48,901 bases of DNA from Photobacterium aphoticum (GCF_001029435.1 NZ_LDOV01000032.1:1-48901); one strand, 5' to 3'; positions 37,649 through 47,482 are shown, numbered from the stretch's first letter. Notes: generated by a model not told the origin, from the letters alone. A program made the numbers and translations.

Positions 37649-38470
37649 ATGTCTTACCAATGCCCTCTCTGCCACCAACCACTGGCACAACACGCAACAA
37701 ACTGGCGCTGTGCTAACAACCACCAGTTTGATCAGGCCAAAGAAGGGTATGTCAACCTGATGCCGGCACACCATAAAAGCTCGAAAAACCCGGGTGACAA
37801 CAAAGAGATGATGCAGGCGCGTCGTCTGTTTTTGGAAGGCGGGCATTACGATGCGCTGCGTGCCACGGTGATTGATAAACTGCGCCAGTACCTGCCAGAA
37901 GATGCCCGCGAACTGCTGGATATCGGTTGTGGTGAAGGCTACTACACTGCCGCGTTTGCTAATGCACTGAAAGCTGACCATGCCGAGATGACCGTGCACG
38001 GTCTGGACATTTCAAAAGTGGCGGTACGCTATGCGGCCAAACGCTACCCACAGTGTGATTTCTGTGTCGCCTCCAGCCATCGTCTGCCGTTTGCCGAAGC
38101 TTCTCTGGATGGCATGGTGCGCATCTATGCCCCATGTAAAGCGGATGAACTGCAACGCACCCTGAAAACCGGGGCAATTTTGGTGGCTGTGACACCGGCA
38201 CCGCGTCACCTGTATCAGCTAAAAGAAATGATTTACGACGATGTCCGTCTGCACGATGTACCAGTTGAAAACATTGAAGGGTTTGAACTGGTCGAAGACA
38301 TGCAGTTGCACTACGACATGACACTGAACGGGGAAGAAGCCACAGCGCTGATGCAGATGACGCCGTTTGCCTGGAAAACCAGTGATGCCGTGTGGCAACA
38401 ATTGGCCAATACCGAGCAACGCCACTGTGAAGCCGACTTTGCCATTCGCGTGTACCGCCGTTTAGCATAA
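37649..38470 (+). CDS. rlmA: 23S rRNA (guanine-745-N1)-methyltransferase
   Basis: 273 residues from ATG 37649 (MSYQCPLCHQPL); the frame is open upstream but the zinc ribbon must begin here. The N-terminal ribbon C5-x2-C8 with the later C-x4-H (CANNHQ) binds zinc. The SAM-binding motif is LLDIGCGEGYYT, followed by VHGLDISKVAV. RlmA methylates G745 of helix 35 in 23S rRNA; this is the gram-negative type. Length is close to the E. coli enzyme. Monocistronic, with a hairpin downstream. Confidence 0.95.
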   Translation: MSYQCPLCHQPLAQHATNWRCANNHQFDQAKEGYVNLMPAHHKSSKNPGDNKEMMQARRLFLEGGHYDALRATVIDKLRQYLPEDARELLDIGCGEGYYTAAFANALKADHAEMTVHGLDISKVAVRYAAKRYPQCDFCVASSHRLPFAEASLDGMVRIYAPCKADELQRTLKTGAILVAVTPAPRHLYQLKEMIYDDVRLHDVPVENIEGFELVEDMQLHYDMTLNGEEATALMQMTPFAWKTSDAVWQQLANTEQRHCEADFAIRVYRRLA

Positions 38471-38492
38471 GCCATACCTAACTAGGCATATC

Positions 38493-38531
38493 CAACGGGG
38501 TCAGTTTACCGAGACGGTACTGGCCCCGTTG
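38493..38531 (+). terminator. Hairpin after rlmA
   Basis: CAACGGGGTCAGT pairs with ACTGGCCCCGTTG with one wobble and a 13-base loop. No T-tract follows, so termination may be weak. Confidence 0.5.
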
Positions 38532-38619
38532 TGTTAAGAACGCTTTATCGCTCGCGCCATTTTCATCGCCATACCGTTTCATCACTATACTTACGGTTTG
38601 CCCTCTGTGAGGAAGTACG

Positions 38620-39642
38620 ATGGATCTCAAACGGTTAATTTGCGCCCTTGGCCTCACCGTGATAGTGAGTGGCTGTAGCCAGTCATCCTCCACTGCACCC
38701 GACTCACTCACCGCATCGGTTTTGCCAACCACCTTGTACGATTACACCTTGCATCCATCCATGACATCGACGACAGGCAAAAGCGAGAATAACGATACGC
38801 CACTGCCCACCTGGACACTGGCAGAATTGGTCGACACCCTTCAAGAGGCCGATGTGATCTTGATTGGCGAGTGGCACGGCCATCCGGCGACCCATCGCTT
38901 GCAAGCGGATCTGCTCGCTGCGCTGTATGCCAAGCGCCCTCACCTTACCCTCTCAATGGAACAATTCAGCCGCGATAAACAATATGTGCTGAATCAGTAC
39001 CTCGCCGGAGAGATTGGCGAAGAAACGCTGATCCACCAAGCCAAGGCCTGGCCCAATTACCGCAGTGACTACCGCCCGCTGGTCGAGTTTGCCAAGCAAC
39101 AGCAATTGACCGTGATTGCCGCTAATGCGCCACGCGCTATTGTCCGTTGTGTGGGGAAATTCGGCCCTGACTACCTGCACCGCCTGCCGCCCATTGAGCG
39201 CAGCTGGGTGGCCGACAGCTTGACGCTGGATAACGATGCCTATCAGCAAACCTTCCATGAACGCATGGGCGGTGGCATGCATGGCCACCATGGGGGAAAT
39301 AATCACTTCTTTGCCGCGCAAACCACTTGGGATGACACCATGGCAGAGAGCATCGTGAAGCATTTGGCGCAATTTCCCCACCGCCAAGTCGTCCATACCG
39401 CTGGCCGCTTTCATGTGGCGCAAGGGCTGGGTTTAGCCTCAAGAATTGCGGCTCGTGCGCCGCAGTTAACGGTGGTGATGATCACGCCCATCACAGACCA
39501 AGACAGCCTGCCGGCCGATGCACCGGACTACCCGTTCACAGTACAAGCCTTACCGGCACGCTATGTCAGTGAAAAAGAAATGCAGCAGTCGATGCGAAAA
39601 CGGTTTACGTCTGTCTCAATGGGGACTTGTCGGGAAGAGTAA
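38620..39642 (+). CDS. ChaN-like haem-binding lipoprotein
   Basis: 340 residues. Lipoprotein signal with lipobox VSGC and lipidated C19. The body matches the ChaN/PF04187 fold, including ILIGEWHGHPATHRLQ, SMEQFSRD, IAANAPRAIVR and the HTAGRFHVAQGLG motif with conserved histidines. In Campylobacter ChaN binds haem and is iron-regulated. A His/Gly-rich insertion MGGGMHGHHGGNNHF near residues 217-231 could bind metal. No iron-uptake genes adjoin it. Confidence 0.88.
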   Translation: MDLKRLICALGLTVIVSGCSQSSSTAPDSLTASVLPTTLYDYTLHPSMTSTTGKSENNDTPLPTWTLAELVDTLQEADVILIGEWHGHPATHRLQADLLAALYAKRPHLTLSMEQFSRDKQYVLNQYLAGEIGEETLIHQAKAWPNYRSDYRPLVEFAKQQQLTVIAANAPRAIVRCVGKFGPDYLHRLPPIERSWVADSLTLDNDAYQQTFHERMGGGMHGHHGGNNHFFAAQTTWDDTMAESIVKHLAQFPHRQVVHTAGRFHVAQGLGLASRIAARAPQLTVVMITPITDQDSLPADAPDYPFTVQALPARYVSEKEMQQSMRKRFTSVSMGTCREE

Positions 39643-39715
39643 GGGGTTTATGGGTAGTGAGGCGAGATGCGAAAAATACGTCTCAACGCGCGCTTTACCC
39701 AGCGCCAGATAGACA

Positions 39716-39747
39716 GAACCCCACCGGCGGCCAAGCTTGTGGGGTTC
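39716..39747 (+). terminator. Hairpin after the ChaN-like gene
   Basis: GAACCCCAC and GTGGGGTTC form a nine-base perfect stem with a 14-base loop. No T-run follows; it may be an RNA-stability hairpin or a Rho-assisted stop. Confidence 0.45.
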
Positions 39748-39941
39748 AAAGAGAGAGACAGCTACTATCTCCGAGTTGCATTATGACAACACCACCTGAC
39801 TCTTGCCTGAATCGTTTAAAGGTATACTTCAGCCACCCCAAAAACTGTGATCATCACACGGTATTCGCGACAACGGCATTTTTGCAGTAACATACTCCCT
39901 ATCCCGGCATGTTCTGGGTTCTTTTGGACTTTAGGAAGACG

Positions 39942-40256
39942 ATGAAAAAGACATTTGCTTTAACTCACCCAAAAAAAGCAGTACCACGCGTTGTTGACGC
40001 TGTTAAATTCGAAGTAAAAAAATACTTGAAGCGTGAGCGCAACAAGAAGCTACCAGCGGGCGCTGATTTTTGGGATTTTGACTGTCGATTTGGCCATACT
40101 GAGCAGGAAGCAAAGGAAATCCACGTAAAGGAAATCAATAAGCGTATTGATGAAGTGGCAGCCCTAGAATTGACGTCTTTCTATCTGGAAATCCTGGCTA
40201 AACCAGCGGCACGCCAGAAGAAAGCACAGGCTGACGACGATTTCGATTTCGAGTAA
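39942..40256 (+). CDS. DUF6172 family protein
   Basis: 104 residues starting MKKTFALTHPKK, with TAGGAAG upstream of ATG 39942. It is highly basic in the first half (FEVKKYLKRERNKKL) and has the conserved core ADFWDFDCRFGHTE. I recognise it as DUF6172, a small conserved protein of uncharacterised function. The acidic tail DDDFDFE is lineage-specific. A strong terminator follows, so it is its own transcript. Confidence 0.8.
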   Translation: MKKTFALTHPKKAVPRVVDAVKFEVKKYLKRERNKKLPAGADFWDFDCRFGHTEQEAKEIHVKEINKRIDEVAALELTSFYLEILAKPAARQKKAQADDDFDFE

Positions 40257-40271
40257 TCGCCCGTCACCCAT

Positions 40272-40302
40272 AAAAAAGTAGCCCGATGGCTACTTTTTTT
40301 GT
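40272..40302 (+). terminator. Terminator after the DUF6172 gene
   Basis: AAAAAAGTAGCC and GGCTACTTTTTT form a stem around CGAT with a T-run; A/T tracts on both sides allow use in either direction. Confidence 0.92.
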
Positions 40303-40376
40303 GCCCTTTTTCAGGCAAAGAGCAAACGTCACAGTGCATCAAGCACGGCGATCACCGCATGAAAGCCAGCGCCGCG

Positions 40377-40829
40377 TTAGAACCAGCGTTCCAACGCGCC
40401 TTTATCCAGCTGTTTGAATGCGCGATTTAAGATCTGCGCCAACTCCACATAGCGCGGACGCGCACGCAGTGGCTGCAACGCATACCCTTCCCGCGTGATC
40501 TTATCGTGAATTTCACGACACCAACTGGCCAGTGACGGCGGCAAATCCGTACGACTGCGTTTGCCCAGCCACCACAACCCCTGCAACGGCATGCTCAACG
40601 CAAACAGCGCGATACAAATAGCCTGTGGCAAGGCGTCATAATTATTAAAGGCCATCTGGCTCAGTACACTCAGTACTGCCACCGCTGGCATCACGCGCAT
40701 CGCAAAGCGTGTCGCCTTGATGTAACGCTGTTCGGGAAACAACAGGGCCAACTCTTTGCGCATTGGCCAGATGGCCATGTAGTCCTGCCCGTGACGAAAA
40801 GACTGCCAAATTGAGATTTGTTGACTCAT
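40377..40829 (-). CDS. yfbV: UPF0208 membrane protein YfbV
   Basis: 150 residues from ATG 40829 ([18 protein letters not shown]), the conserved family start; the frame extends nine codons upstream without merit. Two hydrophobic segments lie at about 47-63 and 70-90. YfbV is an inner-membrane protein implicated in chromosome organisation (Ter macrodomain insulation) in E. coli. Divergent orientation to ackA is conserved with E. coli. Confidence 0.93.
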   Translation of the reverse strand: MSQQISIWQSFRHGQDYMAIWPMRKELALLFPEQRYIKATRFAMRVMPAVAVLSVLSQMAFNNYDALPQAICIALFALSMPLQGLWWLGKRSRTDLPPSLASWCREIHDKITREGYALQPLRARPRYVELAQILNRAFKQLDKGALERWF

Positions 40830-41080
40830 AACCCACCAAGTATCAAAAAGCACCAAGTATCAAAAAAATCAGTAAAAATTCAAAAGCAGCAATAACAAAC
40901 TTGATTCAAATTAATTTTTTCTAAAAATCTTTTTGTTATATTGCGTAACAATCGCTATCCTAAGCACGCCTACATTTATTGTTGCCTGTAATCACCGTTC
41001 TGGCAACCGATGGCACCTTCATGGATGGCCCAAGATTCGGGTTTCTCAATCTTATCCCATATGGATGTAACACGAATTTG

Positions 41081-41124
41081 ACCCGGGATAGACCGTGCTT
41101 TTGAAAAGTCGTCTATCCTATGGG
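41081..41124 (+). promoter_or_regulatory. Long inverted repeat in the ackA leader
   Basis: ACCC-G-GGATAGAC pairs with GTCTATCC-TAT-GGGT, and between them CTTTT/AAAAG forms an apical helix, giving a three-part hairpin over 44 bases. It ends 54 bases before the ackA start. It may be an RNA leader structure or a large operator. A later TTGAATATCAA at about 41139 is not a proper FNR spacing. Confidence 0.5.
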
Positions 41125-41178
41125 TAATTTTTATTAGTTGAATATCAACTTTCAGACAGATTATAGGTAGTCACTCTC

Positions 41179-42375
41179 ATGTCTAAGCTGGTTTTAGTTC
41201 TTAACTGCGGTAGCTCTTCTCTGAAGTTCGCTGTTGTTGACGCTGTTTCAGGTGATGAGCACCTGTCAGGTCTTGCAGAATGTCTGCACCTTCCAGAAGC
41301 TCGTATCAAGTGGAAACTTGATGGTAAGCACGAAGCACAACTAGGTGAAGGCGCAGCGCACGAAGAAGCACTAGCGTTTATGGTTGACACAATTCTTGCG
41401 TCTAAGCCAGAACTAGCTGAAAACCTAGCTGCTATCGGTCACCGTGTTGTACACGGCGGCGAGCAGTTCACTCAGTCTGCACTGATCACTGACGAAGTAC
41501 TAAAAGGTATCGAAGACTGTGCAACTCTTGCACCGCTTCACAACCCTGCTCACATCATCGGTATCAAAGCTGCACAAACTGCGTTCCCAGCACTGAAAAA
41601 CGTTGCTGTGTTCGATACTGCGTTCCACCAGACTATGCCTGAAGAAGCGTTCCTATACGCTCTTCCATACAACCTATACAAAGAGCACGGCATCCGTCGT
41701 TACGGCATGCACGGTACTTCTCACCTGTTCATCACTCGTGAGACTGCACAGATCCTTGGCAAGCCAGTTGAAGAACTAAACATCATCAACTGTCACCTAG
41801 GTAACGGTGCTTCTGTTTGTGCAATCAAGAACGGCCAGTCTGTAGACACGTCTATGGGTCTGACTCCTCTTGAAGGTCTAGTAATGGGTACACGTTGTGG
41901 TGACATCGATCCTGCGATCATCTTCCACCTACACGACAACCTAGGCTACTCTGTTGAGAAAATCAACAACATGCTAACTAAAGAGTCTGGCCTACAGGGT
42001 CTGACTGAAGTGACTTCTGACTGTCGTTTCGTTGAAGACAACTACGGCCAGAAAGAAGAAGCAACACGTGCAATGGACGTGTTCTGTCACCGTCTAGCTA
42101 AGTACGTTGCTGGTTACACTGCTTCTCTAGAAGGTCGTCTAGACGCAATCACTTTCACTGGCGGTATCGGTGAAAACTCTGCACCTATCCGTGAGATGGT
42201 TCTTAACCGTCTAGCTATCCTAGGTGTTGAAGTAGATAGCGAAGCTAACCTAAAAGCACGTTTCGGCGGCGAAGGTGTGATCACTACTGCAAACAGCCGT
42301 GTTCCTGCAATGGTTGTTTCTACTAACGAAGAACTAGTTATCGCAGAAGATACAGCGCGTCTAGCTGAAATCTAA
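41179..42375 (+). CDS. ackA: Acetate kinase
   Basis: 398 residues of the ASKHA fold, interconverting acetyl phosphate plus ADP with acetate plus ATP. Motifs: [11 protein letters not shown] at the N-terminus, [31 protein letters not shown] and FTGGIGENS. Length matches E. coli. Codon use is extremely biased as in pflB and pta, indicating abundant protein. pta follows after a terminator-like hairpin and a second hairpin, so the two genes may be partly uncoupled. Confidence 0.99.
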   Translation: MSKLVLVLNCGSSSLKFAVVDAVSGDEHLSGLAECLHLPEARIKWKLDGKHEAQLGEGAAHEEALAFMVDTILASKPELAENLAAIGHRVVHGGEQFTQSALITDEVLKGIEDCATLAPLHNPAHIIGIKAAQTAFPALKNVAVFDTAFHQTMPEEAFLYALPYNLYKEHGIRRYGMHGTSHLFITRETAQILGKPVEELNIINCHLGNGASVCAIKNGQSVDTSMGLTPLEGLVMGTRCGDIDPAIIFHLHDNLGYSVEKINNMLTKESGLQGLTEVTSDCRFVEDNYGQKEEATRAMDVFCHRLAKYVAGYTASLEGRLDAITFTGGIGENSAPIREMVLNRLAILGVEVDSEANLKARFGGEGVITTANSRVPAMVVSTNEELVIAEDTARLAEI

Positions 42376-42393
42376 TCCTCGATAAGCGTTTTT

Positions 42394-42423
42394 CAACGGC
42401 TGGCCTCGGCCGGCCGTTTTTTC
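42394..42423 (+). terminator. Intrinsic terminator/attenuator between ackA and pta
   Basis: AACGGCTGGCC and GGCCGGCCGTT pair with one wobble, followed by TTTT. It lies 18 bases after the ackA stop and before pta, so it probably limits read-through and makes ackA mRNA exceed pta mRNA. Confidence 0.8.
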
Positions 42424-42466
42424 ATGGTGGCGTTTATATCGCCCCCCTGATGACCCTATTTAGAGG

Positions 42467-42505
42467 TATTGTTCAAGCGTGGAGTCGCTCCTCGTTTCAA
42501 CAATA
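42467..42505 (+). promoter_or_regulatory. Imperfect 39-base hairpin upstream of pta
   Basis: TATTGTTcAAgCGtGGAG pairs with CTCCtCGttTcAACAATA around TCG, 18 bases per arm with three mismatches. It occupies the pta leader 29 bases before its start codon. It could be a regulator site or RNA structure controlling pta separately from ackA. Confidence 0.5.
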
Positions 42506-42534
42506 CTGTATGTTCAATAGTTGAGGAATCCACT

Positions 42535-44688
42535 GTGTCCCGTACTATTATGCTTGTTCCGGTTGGCGCCGGTGTTGGCCTAACCAGCGTTAGCCTAGGC
42601 GTACTTCGCGCTATGGAACGCAAAGGCGTTCGCGTTTCTTTCTTCAAGCCTATCGCTCAGCCACGTCACGGCGGCGATCAGCCTGACCTGACCACTACTA
42701 TCATCACTGCTAACAGTGACATGAAAGTAGCAGAACCTTTCTCAATGGCATGTGCTGAAGAGCTTATCCGTAACGATAAGAGCGATGTACTACTAGAAGA
42801 CATCGTTGCACGCTTCAAAGCGTCTACAGCGAACGCTGAAGTAGCCCTTATCGAAGGTCTAGTTCCTACGCGTAAGCACCCGTTTGCTAACCAGATCAAC
42901 TACGAAATCGCGAAGACGCTAGACGCTGAAATCGTGTTCGTTGTCTCTCCTGGTACAGACAACCCAGCACAGCTTAAAGAGCGCATCGAAGTAGCATGTT
43001 CTAACTTCGGCGGCATCAAGAACAAGCAAATCTCTGGCGTTATCGTTAACAAACTAAACGCACCTGTAGATGCTGAAGGCCGTACTCGTCCTGACCTGTC
43101 TGAAATCTTTGATGATGCAGAAGCAACTGTTCCTTCTCACGTTGAAGTGATGCAGGTATTCAACTCTAGCCCAATCCGTGTACTTGGTTGTGCACCTTGG
43201 AGCGCAGAGCTGATCGCAACACGTGCAACAGACATTGCTAAGCACCTGAACGCTGAAGTACTGAACGAAGGCGAAATGGCGACACGTCGCATTAAGAGCA
43301 TCACGTTCTGTGCACGTTCTATCCCACACATGGTTGAGCACTTCCGTCCAGGTTCACTACTTGTGACTTCTGCTGACCGTCCAGACGTTATCGTTGCAGC
43401 ATGTCTTGCAGCAATGAACGGCGTTGAAATCGGTGCCCTACTGCTAACTGGCGGCTACGAGCTACCAAAAGCGGTAATGGATCTGTGTGATCGCGCATTC
43501 GAAACAGGCCTACCTGTAATGACGGCTCCAGGTAACACTTGGCAGACTTCTCTGAACCTTCAGAGCTTCAGCCTAGAAGTACCAGCAGACGACAAAGAAC
43601 GCGTTGAAATGGTTAACGAGTACATGGCTAGCCACATCGATGGCCAGTGGATTGAATCGCTAACTGAAGGTTCAACCAAAGAGCGTCGTCTAAGCCCACC
43701 TGCATTCCGTTACGAGCTAACTGAACTTGCACGTAAAGCGGCTAAGCGTATCGTTCTTCCTGAAGGTGACGAACCACGTACTGTTAAAGCTGCAGCTATC
43801 TGTGCTGAACGCGGTATCGCTGAGTGTGTGCTTCTGGGTAACCCAGACGAAATCCGTCGTGTTGCTGAGCAGCAGGGCGTTACACTAGGCGCTGGCGTAA
43901 CAATCATCAACTCTGATGAAGTACGTGAAAACTACGTTGCTCGCCTTGTTGAGCTACGTGGCGCGAAAGGCATGACTGACGTTGTTGCACGTGAAAAACT
44001 ACAAGACTCTGTTTTCCTAGGCACAATGATGCTAGAAAACGACGAAGTAGACGGCCTGGTTTCAGGTGCGGTTCACACAACAGCGAACACTATCGTTCCT
44101 CCGTTCCAGATCATCAAGACTGCACCTGATGCGTCTATCGTATCGTCTGTATTCTTCATGCTGCTACCTGACCAAGTATTGGTTTACGGTGACTGTGCGA
44201 TCAACCCAGATCCAACAGCTGAGCAGCTTGCAGAAATCGCTATCCAGTCTGCTGACTCTGCAAAAGCGTTCGGTATCGAACCACGCGTTGCTATGATCTC
44301 TTACTCTACCGGTGAATCTGGTAAGGGTGCAGACGTAGATAAAGTACGTGAAGCAACTAAGCTTGCTCAAGAGAAGCGTCCAGATCTAGTGATCGACGGT
44401 CCTCTACAGTACGACGCCGCTATCATGGAAAACGTTGCTGCTTCTAAAGCACCTAACTCTCCAGTAGCAGGTAAAGCAACTGTATTCGTATTCCCTGACC
44501 TAAACACAGGTAACACGACGTACAAAGCGGTACAGCGTTCTGCTGATCTTGTTTCTATCGGTCCAATGCTTCAGGGCATGCGTAAGCCGGTGAACGACCT
44601 TTCTCGTGGCGCACTAGTAGACGACATCGTTTACACTGTTGCACTGACTGCGATTCAGGCAAAACAAGCGGAAGAAGCGAACAAGTAA
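42535..44688 (+). CDS. pta: Phosphate acetyltransferase (long form)
   Basis: 717 residues from a GTG start at 42535, placed because the product then begins [11 protein letters not shown] as in E. coli and GAGG precedes it; an ATG at 42511 or earlier would read through the leader hairpin. Domains: N-terminal P-loop-like/BioD-like region (1-~230), DRTGG domain (~230-360), and the catalytic PTA domain (~395-715) with [13 protein letters not shown] and [11 protein letters not shown]. It makes acetyl phosphate from acetyl-CoA in the Pta-AckA route that drains PflB product. Biased codons. Confidence 0.98.
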   Translation: MSRTIMLVPVGAGVGLTSVSLGVLRAMERKGVRVSFFKPIAQPRHGGDQPDLTTTIITANSDMKVAEPFSMACAEELIRNDKSDVLLEDIVARFKASTANAEVALIEGLVPTRKHPFANQINYEIAKTLDAEIVFVVSPGTDNPAQLKERIEVACSNFGGIKNKQISGVIVNKLNAPVDAEGRTRPDLSEIFDDAEATVPSHVEVMQVFNSSPIRVLGCAPWSAELIATRATDIAKHLNAEVLNEGEMATRRIKSITFCARSIPHMVEHFRPGSLLVTSADRPDVIVAACLAAMNGVEIGALLLTGGYELPKAVMDLCDRAFETGLPVMTAPGNTWQTSLNLQSFSLEVPADDKERVEMVNEYMASHIDGQWIESLTEGSTKERRLSPPAFRYELTELARKAAKRIVLPEGDEPRTVKAAAICAERGIAECVLLGNPDEIRRVAEQQGVTLGAGVTIINSDEVRENYVARLVELRGAKGMTDVVAREKLQDSVFLGTMMLENDEVDGLVSGAVHTTANTIVPPFQIIKTAPDASIVSSVFFMLLPDQVLVYGDCAINPDPTAEQLAEIAIQSADSAKAFGIEPRVAMISYSTGESGKGADVDKVREATKLAQEKRPDLVIDGPLQYDAAIMENVAASKAPNSPVAGKATVFVFPDLNTGNTTYKAVQRSADLVSIGPMLQGMRKPVNDLSRGALVDDIVYTVALTAIQAKQAEEANK

Positions 44689-44716
44689 TCTCGATTACTG
44701 AACCGTGAATCCTAAA

Positions 44717-44751
44717 AGCGCCCTCACCCCGTGTGAGGGCGCTTTTTTATT
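44717..44751. repeat. Terminator of pta; left copy of a 35-bp direct repeat
   Basis: AGCGCCCTCAC and GTGAGGGCGCT form a perfect stem around CCCGT-type loop bases, followed by TTTTTATT: a textbook terminator. The identical 35 bases recur at 45829-45863, on the other side of the mrr-like gene. Confidence 0.95.
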
Positions 44752-44811
44752 AAATGTACAAAATTGCATATACTACAGAGTTCTTATTCATGATTAGCAA
44801 AGGATGTGGTA

Positions 44812-45819
44812 ATGCATGACAAACAGTATTTACTAATTCGTAGCCCTAAAGCACTTATAAAAGAATCAACCGTTGGTTACGGTTGGTCTAAAGTCAACTT
44901 CTCAGAGTACACAACCGCAAGTGCACTACTCAAACATGGCTTCTCCGAAAAAAACATCAACATTGGGAAAAAACGCAAACAAATAACGCGATACTTCAAT
45001 ATCAAACAAGACGATCTGCTTGTCATTCCCACGACCAAAGCCATTATTCTCGCGATCGCTAGTGGAAATAAATCCTTTCTTGCGACACCATTGCAACCCA
45101 ACACCCATAATCGCATTCATGTAGACTACATAACGACTGACGGAGAAATCGTATACATTCCTCGATCCAATCTATCTAATGCATTACAAAAAAGGTTACG
45201 AGTACGAACAGCTATTGTCGATCTCAGTGATTTTGCAGACGAACTTAACGAACACTGCCAAGCTCTGAGTAACGGCACACTACTCACTTGGAATGATAAA
45301 GTTATCTCCCTACAGACTGATGCTGAAAATCACTTTAAGAAAACACTCCTGAATCGATTACAGAAAGGAACTGACACCGCTATTATCTCCGGTGGCGAAG
45401 GTTTAGAAAAATTGATCGCTAAAATTCTTAATATCAATGGGTATGAAGCTGTTATTCCAGCAAAAAATCAATTTCAGGGGATTACTGACGCTGACATCCT
45501 TGCAGAAAGGCATAATGAACTGACTGGAGACCGCGAACAATTAATCATTCAAGTCAAACATCATAAAGGACAAACCAGTGACAAAGGTGTCAGACAACTT
45601 ATCGATTACCCTACCAACAACGATGATTATCGCTTCCATCGTAAATTGTTAATCACAACAGGTAGTCTCAGTGAAGAGGTTCAATCCCTTGCTGAACAAC
45701 ATGATATTGCCACATTAGATGGAGAGGAGTTCATCGAGTGGTTATACGACAATATTTCTCTACTCGATAAATCAACGCTTTCTATGCTAGGAGTCTTTAT
45801 TGGACCAAGTCTTATTTGA
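44812..45819 (+). CDS. Mrr-type PD-(D/E)XK endonuclease-like protein
   Basis: 335 residues from ATG 44812 with AAAGGA seven bases upstream (an in-frame GTG at 44806 is less likely). The C-terminal half (about 190-312) is an Mrr catalytic domain (PF04471): E199 in GGEGLEKLI, D226/D228 in GITDADIL, and Q247-x-K249 in IIQVKHHKG. The N-terminal ~185 residues are an unrecognised module that may read DNA modification. Mrr proteins cut modified DNA without a partner methylase, so the lone gene is plausible as a defence unit. It is clearly more AT-rich than its neighbours and lacks their codon bias. Flanked by duplicated terminators: probable insertion. Confidence 0.85.
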   Translation: MHDKQYLLIRSPKALIKESTVGYGWSKVNFSEYTTASALLKHGFSEKNINIGKKRKQITRYFNIKQDDLLVIPTTKAIILAIASGNKSFLATPLQPNTHNRIHVDYITTDGEIVYIPRSNLSNALQKRLRVRTAIVDLSDFADELNEHCQALSNGTLLTWNDKVISLQTDAENHFKKTLLNRLQKGTDTAIISGGEGLEKLIAKILNINGYEAVIPAKNQFQGITDADILAERHNELTGDREQLIIQVKHHKGQTSDKGVRQLIDYPTNNDDYRFHRKLLITTGSLSEEVQSLAEQHDIATLDGEEFIEWLYDNISLLDKSTLSMLGVFIGPSLI

Positions 45820-45828
45820 TACCAATAC

Positions 45829-45863
45829 AGCGCCCTCACCCCGTGTGAGGGCGCTTTTTTATT
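45829..45863. repeat. Terminator of the mrr-like gene; right copy of the 35-bp repeat
   Basis: Identical over 35 bases to the pta terminator at 44717-44751, starting nine bases after the mrr-like stop. Both copies are also followed by TGTACAAAAT-type sequence (44755 and 45916), hinting that the duplication originally extended further. Confidence 0.95.
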
Positions 45864-46149
45864 CCTCTTTTTTTATCACCCTATGTACAAAAATGACGCG
45901 TAAATTACGCGCCAGTGTACAAAATTCATGCAACCATGCCGTTCTTGCATGAAAATTTGTTGCAGCGCGCTCAAGCACACTTCTGACCCCCCTCACAGTT
46001 CCCAATCATTTATTTTGCAAAAACGTTAAGCAATTGTATTTGTTGAACTACACCGTCAATTTCCCAGCATAAAACACTGTATAACCAAGAATTAATTGAT
46101 TTACCTATTTCACACTTTTTGTTTTTTATCTTTTTCCAGGAGGGAAATC
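45864..46149. promoter_or_regulatory. dcu upstream region with inverted repeat
   Basis: 286 bases holding the dcu promoter. Contains TGTACAAAA twice (about 45884 and 45916) and a perfect eight-base inverted repeat TTCATGCA at 45925-45932 and TGCATGAA at 45946-45953. No FNR box of proper spacing was found. The regulator is unknown. Confidence 0.4.
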
Positions 46150-47472
46150 ATGTTTTGGATCCATCTGTTAATGCTGCTAACGGTCATTTTGATCGGTATT
46201 CGGTATGGCGGTATCGCCTTTGGCCTGCTTGGTGGCCTTGGCGTGTCAGTCATGACATTTGTGTTTGAGATTGCACCAGGGAAACCGCCCGTTGGCGTTA
46301 TGCTTATCATTTTGGCGGTGGTCGCAGCGTCTGCCACGCTGGAAGCGACGGGCGGCCTGAAACTGATGGTGAAATACGCCGAGCGTTTGCTGCGTAAACA
46401 CCCTGAACACGTGGTGTTTTTAGGCCCGCTGTGTACGTACACCCTGACCGTGCTGGTGGGTACCGGTCACTCTGTTTACCCGCTATTGCCGGTGATTTAC
46501 GATGTGGCGTACAAAAAAGGCATCCGTCCTGAACGCCCAATGGCGATGGCGACAGTCGCTTCGCAAATGGGTATCACCGCCAGCCCGATTGCCGCAGCAG
46601 CCGCTGTGGTAATGGCGACTGCCATGAGCAATAACATCGATATCAACCTGATTGACGTGTTAATCGTGACGATTCCAGCCACCTTGGGCGGCTTGTTGGT
46701 TGGCTGTCTGTGGAGTTTGAAACGCGGTAAAGATCTGGATAAAGATCCTGAGTTCCAAGCGCGTCTGCAAGATGAAACCTTCCGCAACAGCCTGATTGAC
46801 GCCGAGCAAGAAACCTCTGCTGAAGAAGAAGCGGCACAACAGCGTACCGCCACCAAAGGTTTGGCGGTGTTCTTGATGGGTATTCTGGCCGTTATCATCA
46901 TCGCCCTGTTCAGCAAAGAGCTGCTGCCAAAAGGCGTGGGCATGTCGGTGGCAATTCAGTTCTTGATGTTGTCTGTGGGTGCAGTGATCCTGTTGGCAAC
47001 CAACATCTCGCCGAAGAAAATCGTGAGCAGCAACGTGTTTACTGCCGGTATGAGCGCGGTGATCACCATCTTTGGTATTGCATGGCTGAGTGACACCATC
47101 ATTGGTCACCACAAACCGTACCTGGTAGAGCTGGTAAGCGGCATGGTGAACATCTACCCATGGTCATTTGCGTTTGCCATGTTCTTTGTGTCTGTGTTCC
47201 TGAAGAGTCAGGCGGCAGTGCTGACCATCATGTTGCCACTGGGCTTTGCTCTGGGCATTGATCCGGCGGTACTGATCGGTGTGATCCCAGCATGTTACGC
47301 GTACTTCTTCTTCCCGTTCTACCCAAGTGATCTGGCGGCGATCAGCTTTGACCGCTCCGGCACCACGGCGATCGGTAAGTATGTACTGAACCACAGCTTC
47401 ATGATCCCGGGCTTCATCGGCGTGGGCGTAGCAACCGTACTGGGCTACACCATTTCAATGATGGTGAACTAA
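46150..47472 (+). CDS. Anaerobic C4-dicarboxylate transporter, DcuA/DcuB family
   Basis: 440 residues from ATG 46150 with AGGAGGG upstream; an 18-codon extension is ignored. About ten to twelve membrane segments. Family landmarks: GGIAFGLLGGLGV, VVAASATLEATGG, LVGTGHSVYPLLPVIYDVA, RPERPMA, SQMGITASPIAAAAAV, FFPFYPSDLAAISFDRSGTT and NHSFMIPG. Such carriers exchange fumarate, succinate, malate or aspartate across the inner membrane during fumarate respiration. DcuA versus DcuB is not decided. A hairpin follows, then the heptamer repeat. Confidence 0.92.
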   Translation: MFWIHLLMLLTVILIGIRYGGIAFGLLGGLGVSVMTFVFEIAPGKPPVGVMLIILAVVAASATLEATGGLKLMVKYAERLLRKHPEHVVFLGPLCTYTLTVLVGTGHSVYPLLPVIYDVAYKKGIRPERPMAMATVASQMGITASPIAAAAAVVMATAMSNNIDINLIDVLIVTIPATLGGLLVGCLWSLKRGKDLDKDPEFQARLQDETFRNSLIDAEQETSAEEEAAQQRTATKGLAVFLMGILAVIIIALFSKELLPKGVGMSVAIQFLMLSVGAVILLATNISPKKIVSSNVFTAGMSAVITIFGIAWLSDTIIGHHKPYLVELVSGMVNIYPWSFAFAMFFVSVFLKSQAAVLTIMLPLGFALGIDPAVLIGVIPACYAYFFFPFYPSDLAAISFDRSGTTAIGKYVLNHSFMIPGFIGVGVATVLGYTISMMVN

Positions 47473-47482
47473 CCCCTCTCTC

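Noticed and set aside
41135..41150. TTGAATATCAA upstream of ackA as an FNR site
   Set aside because: Half-sites are too close; FNR needs TTGAT-N4-ATCAA.
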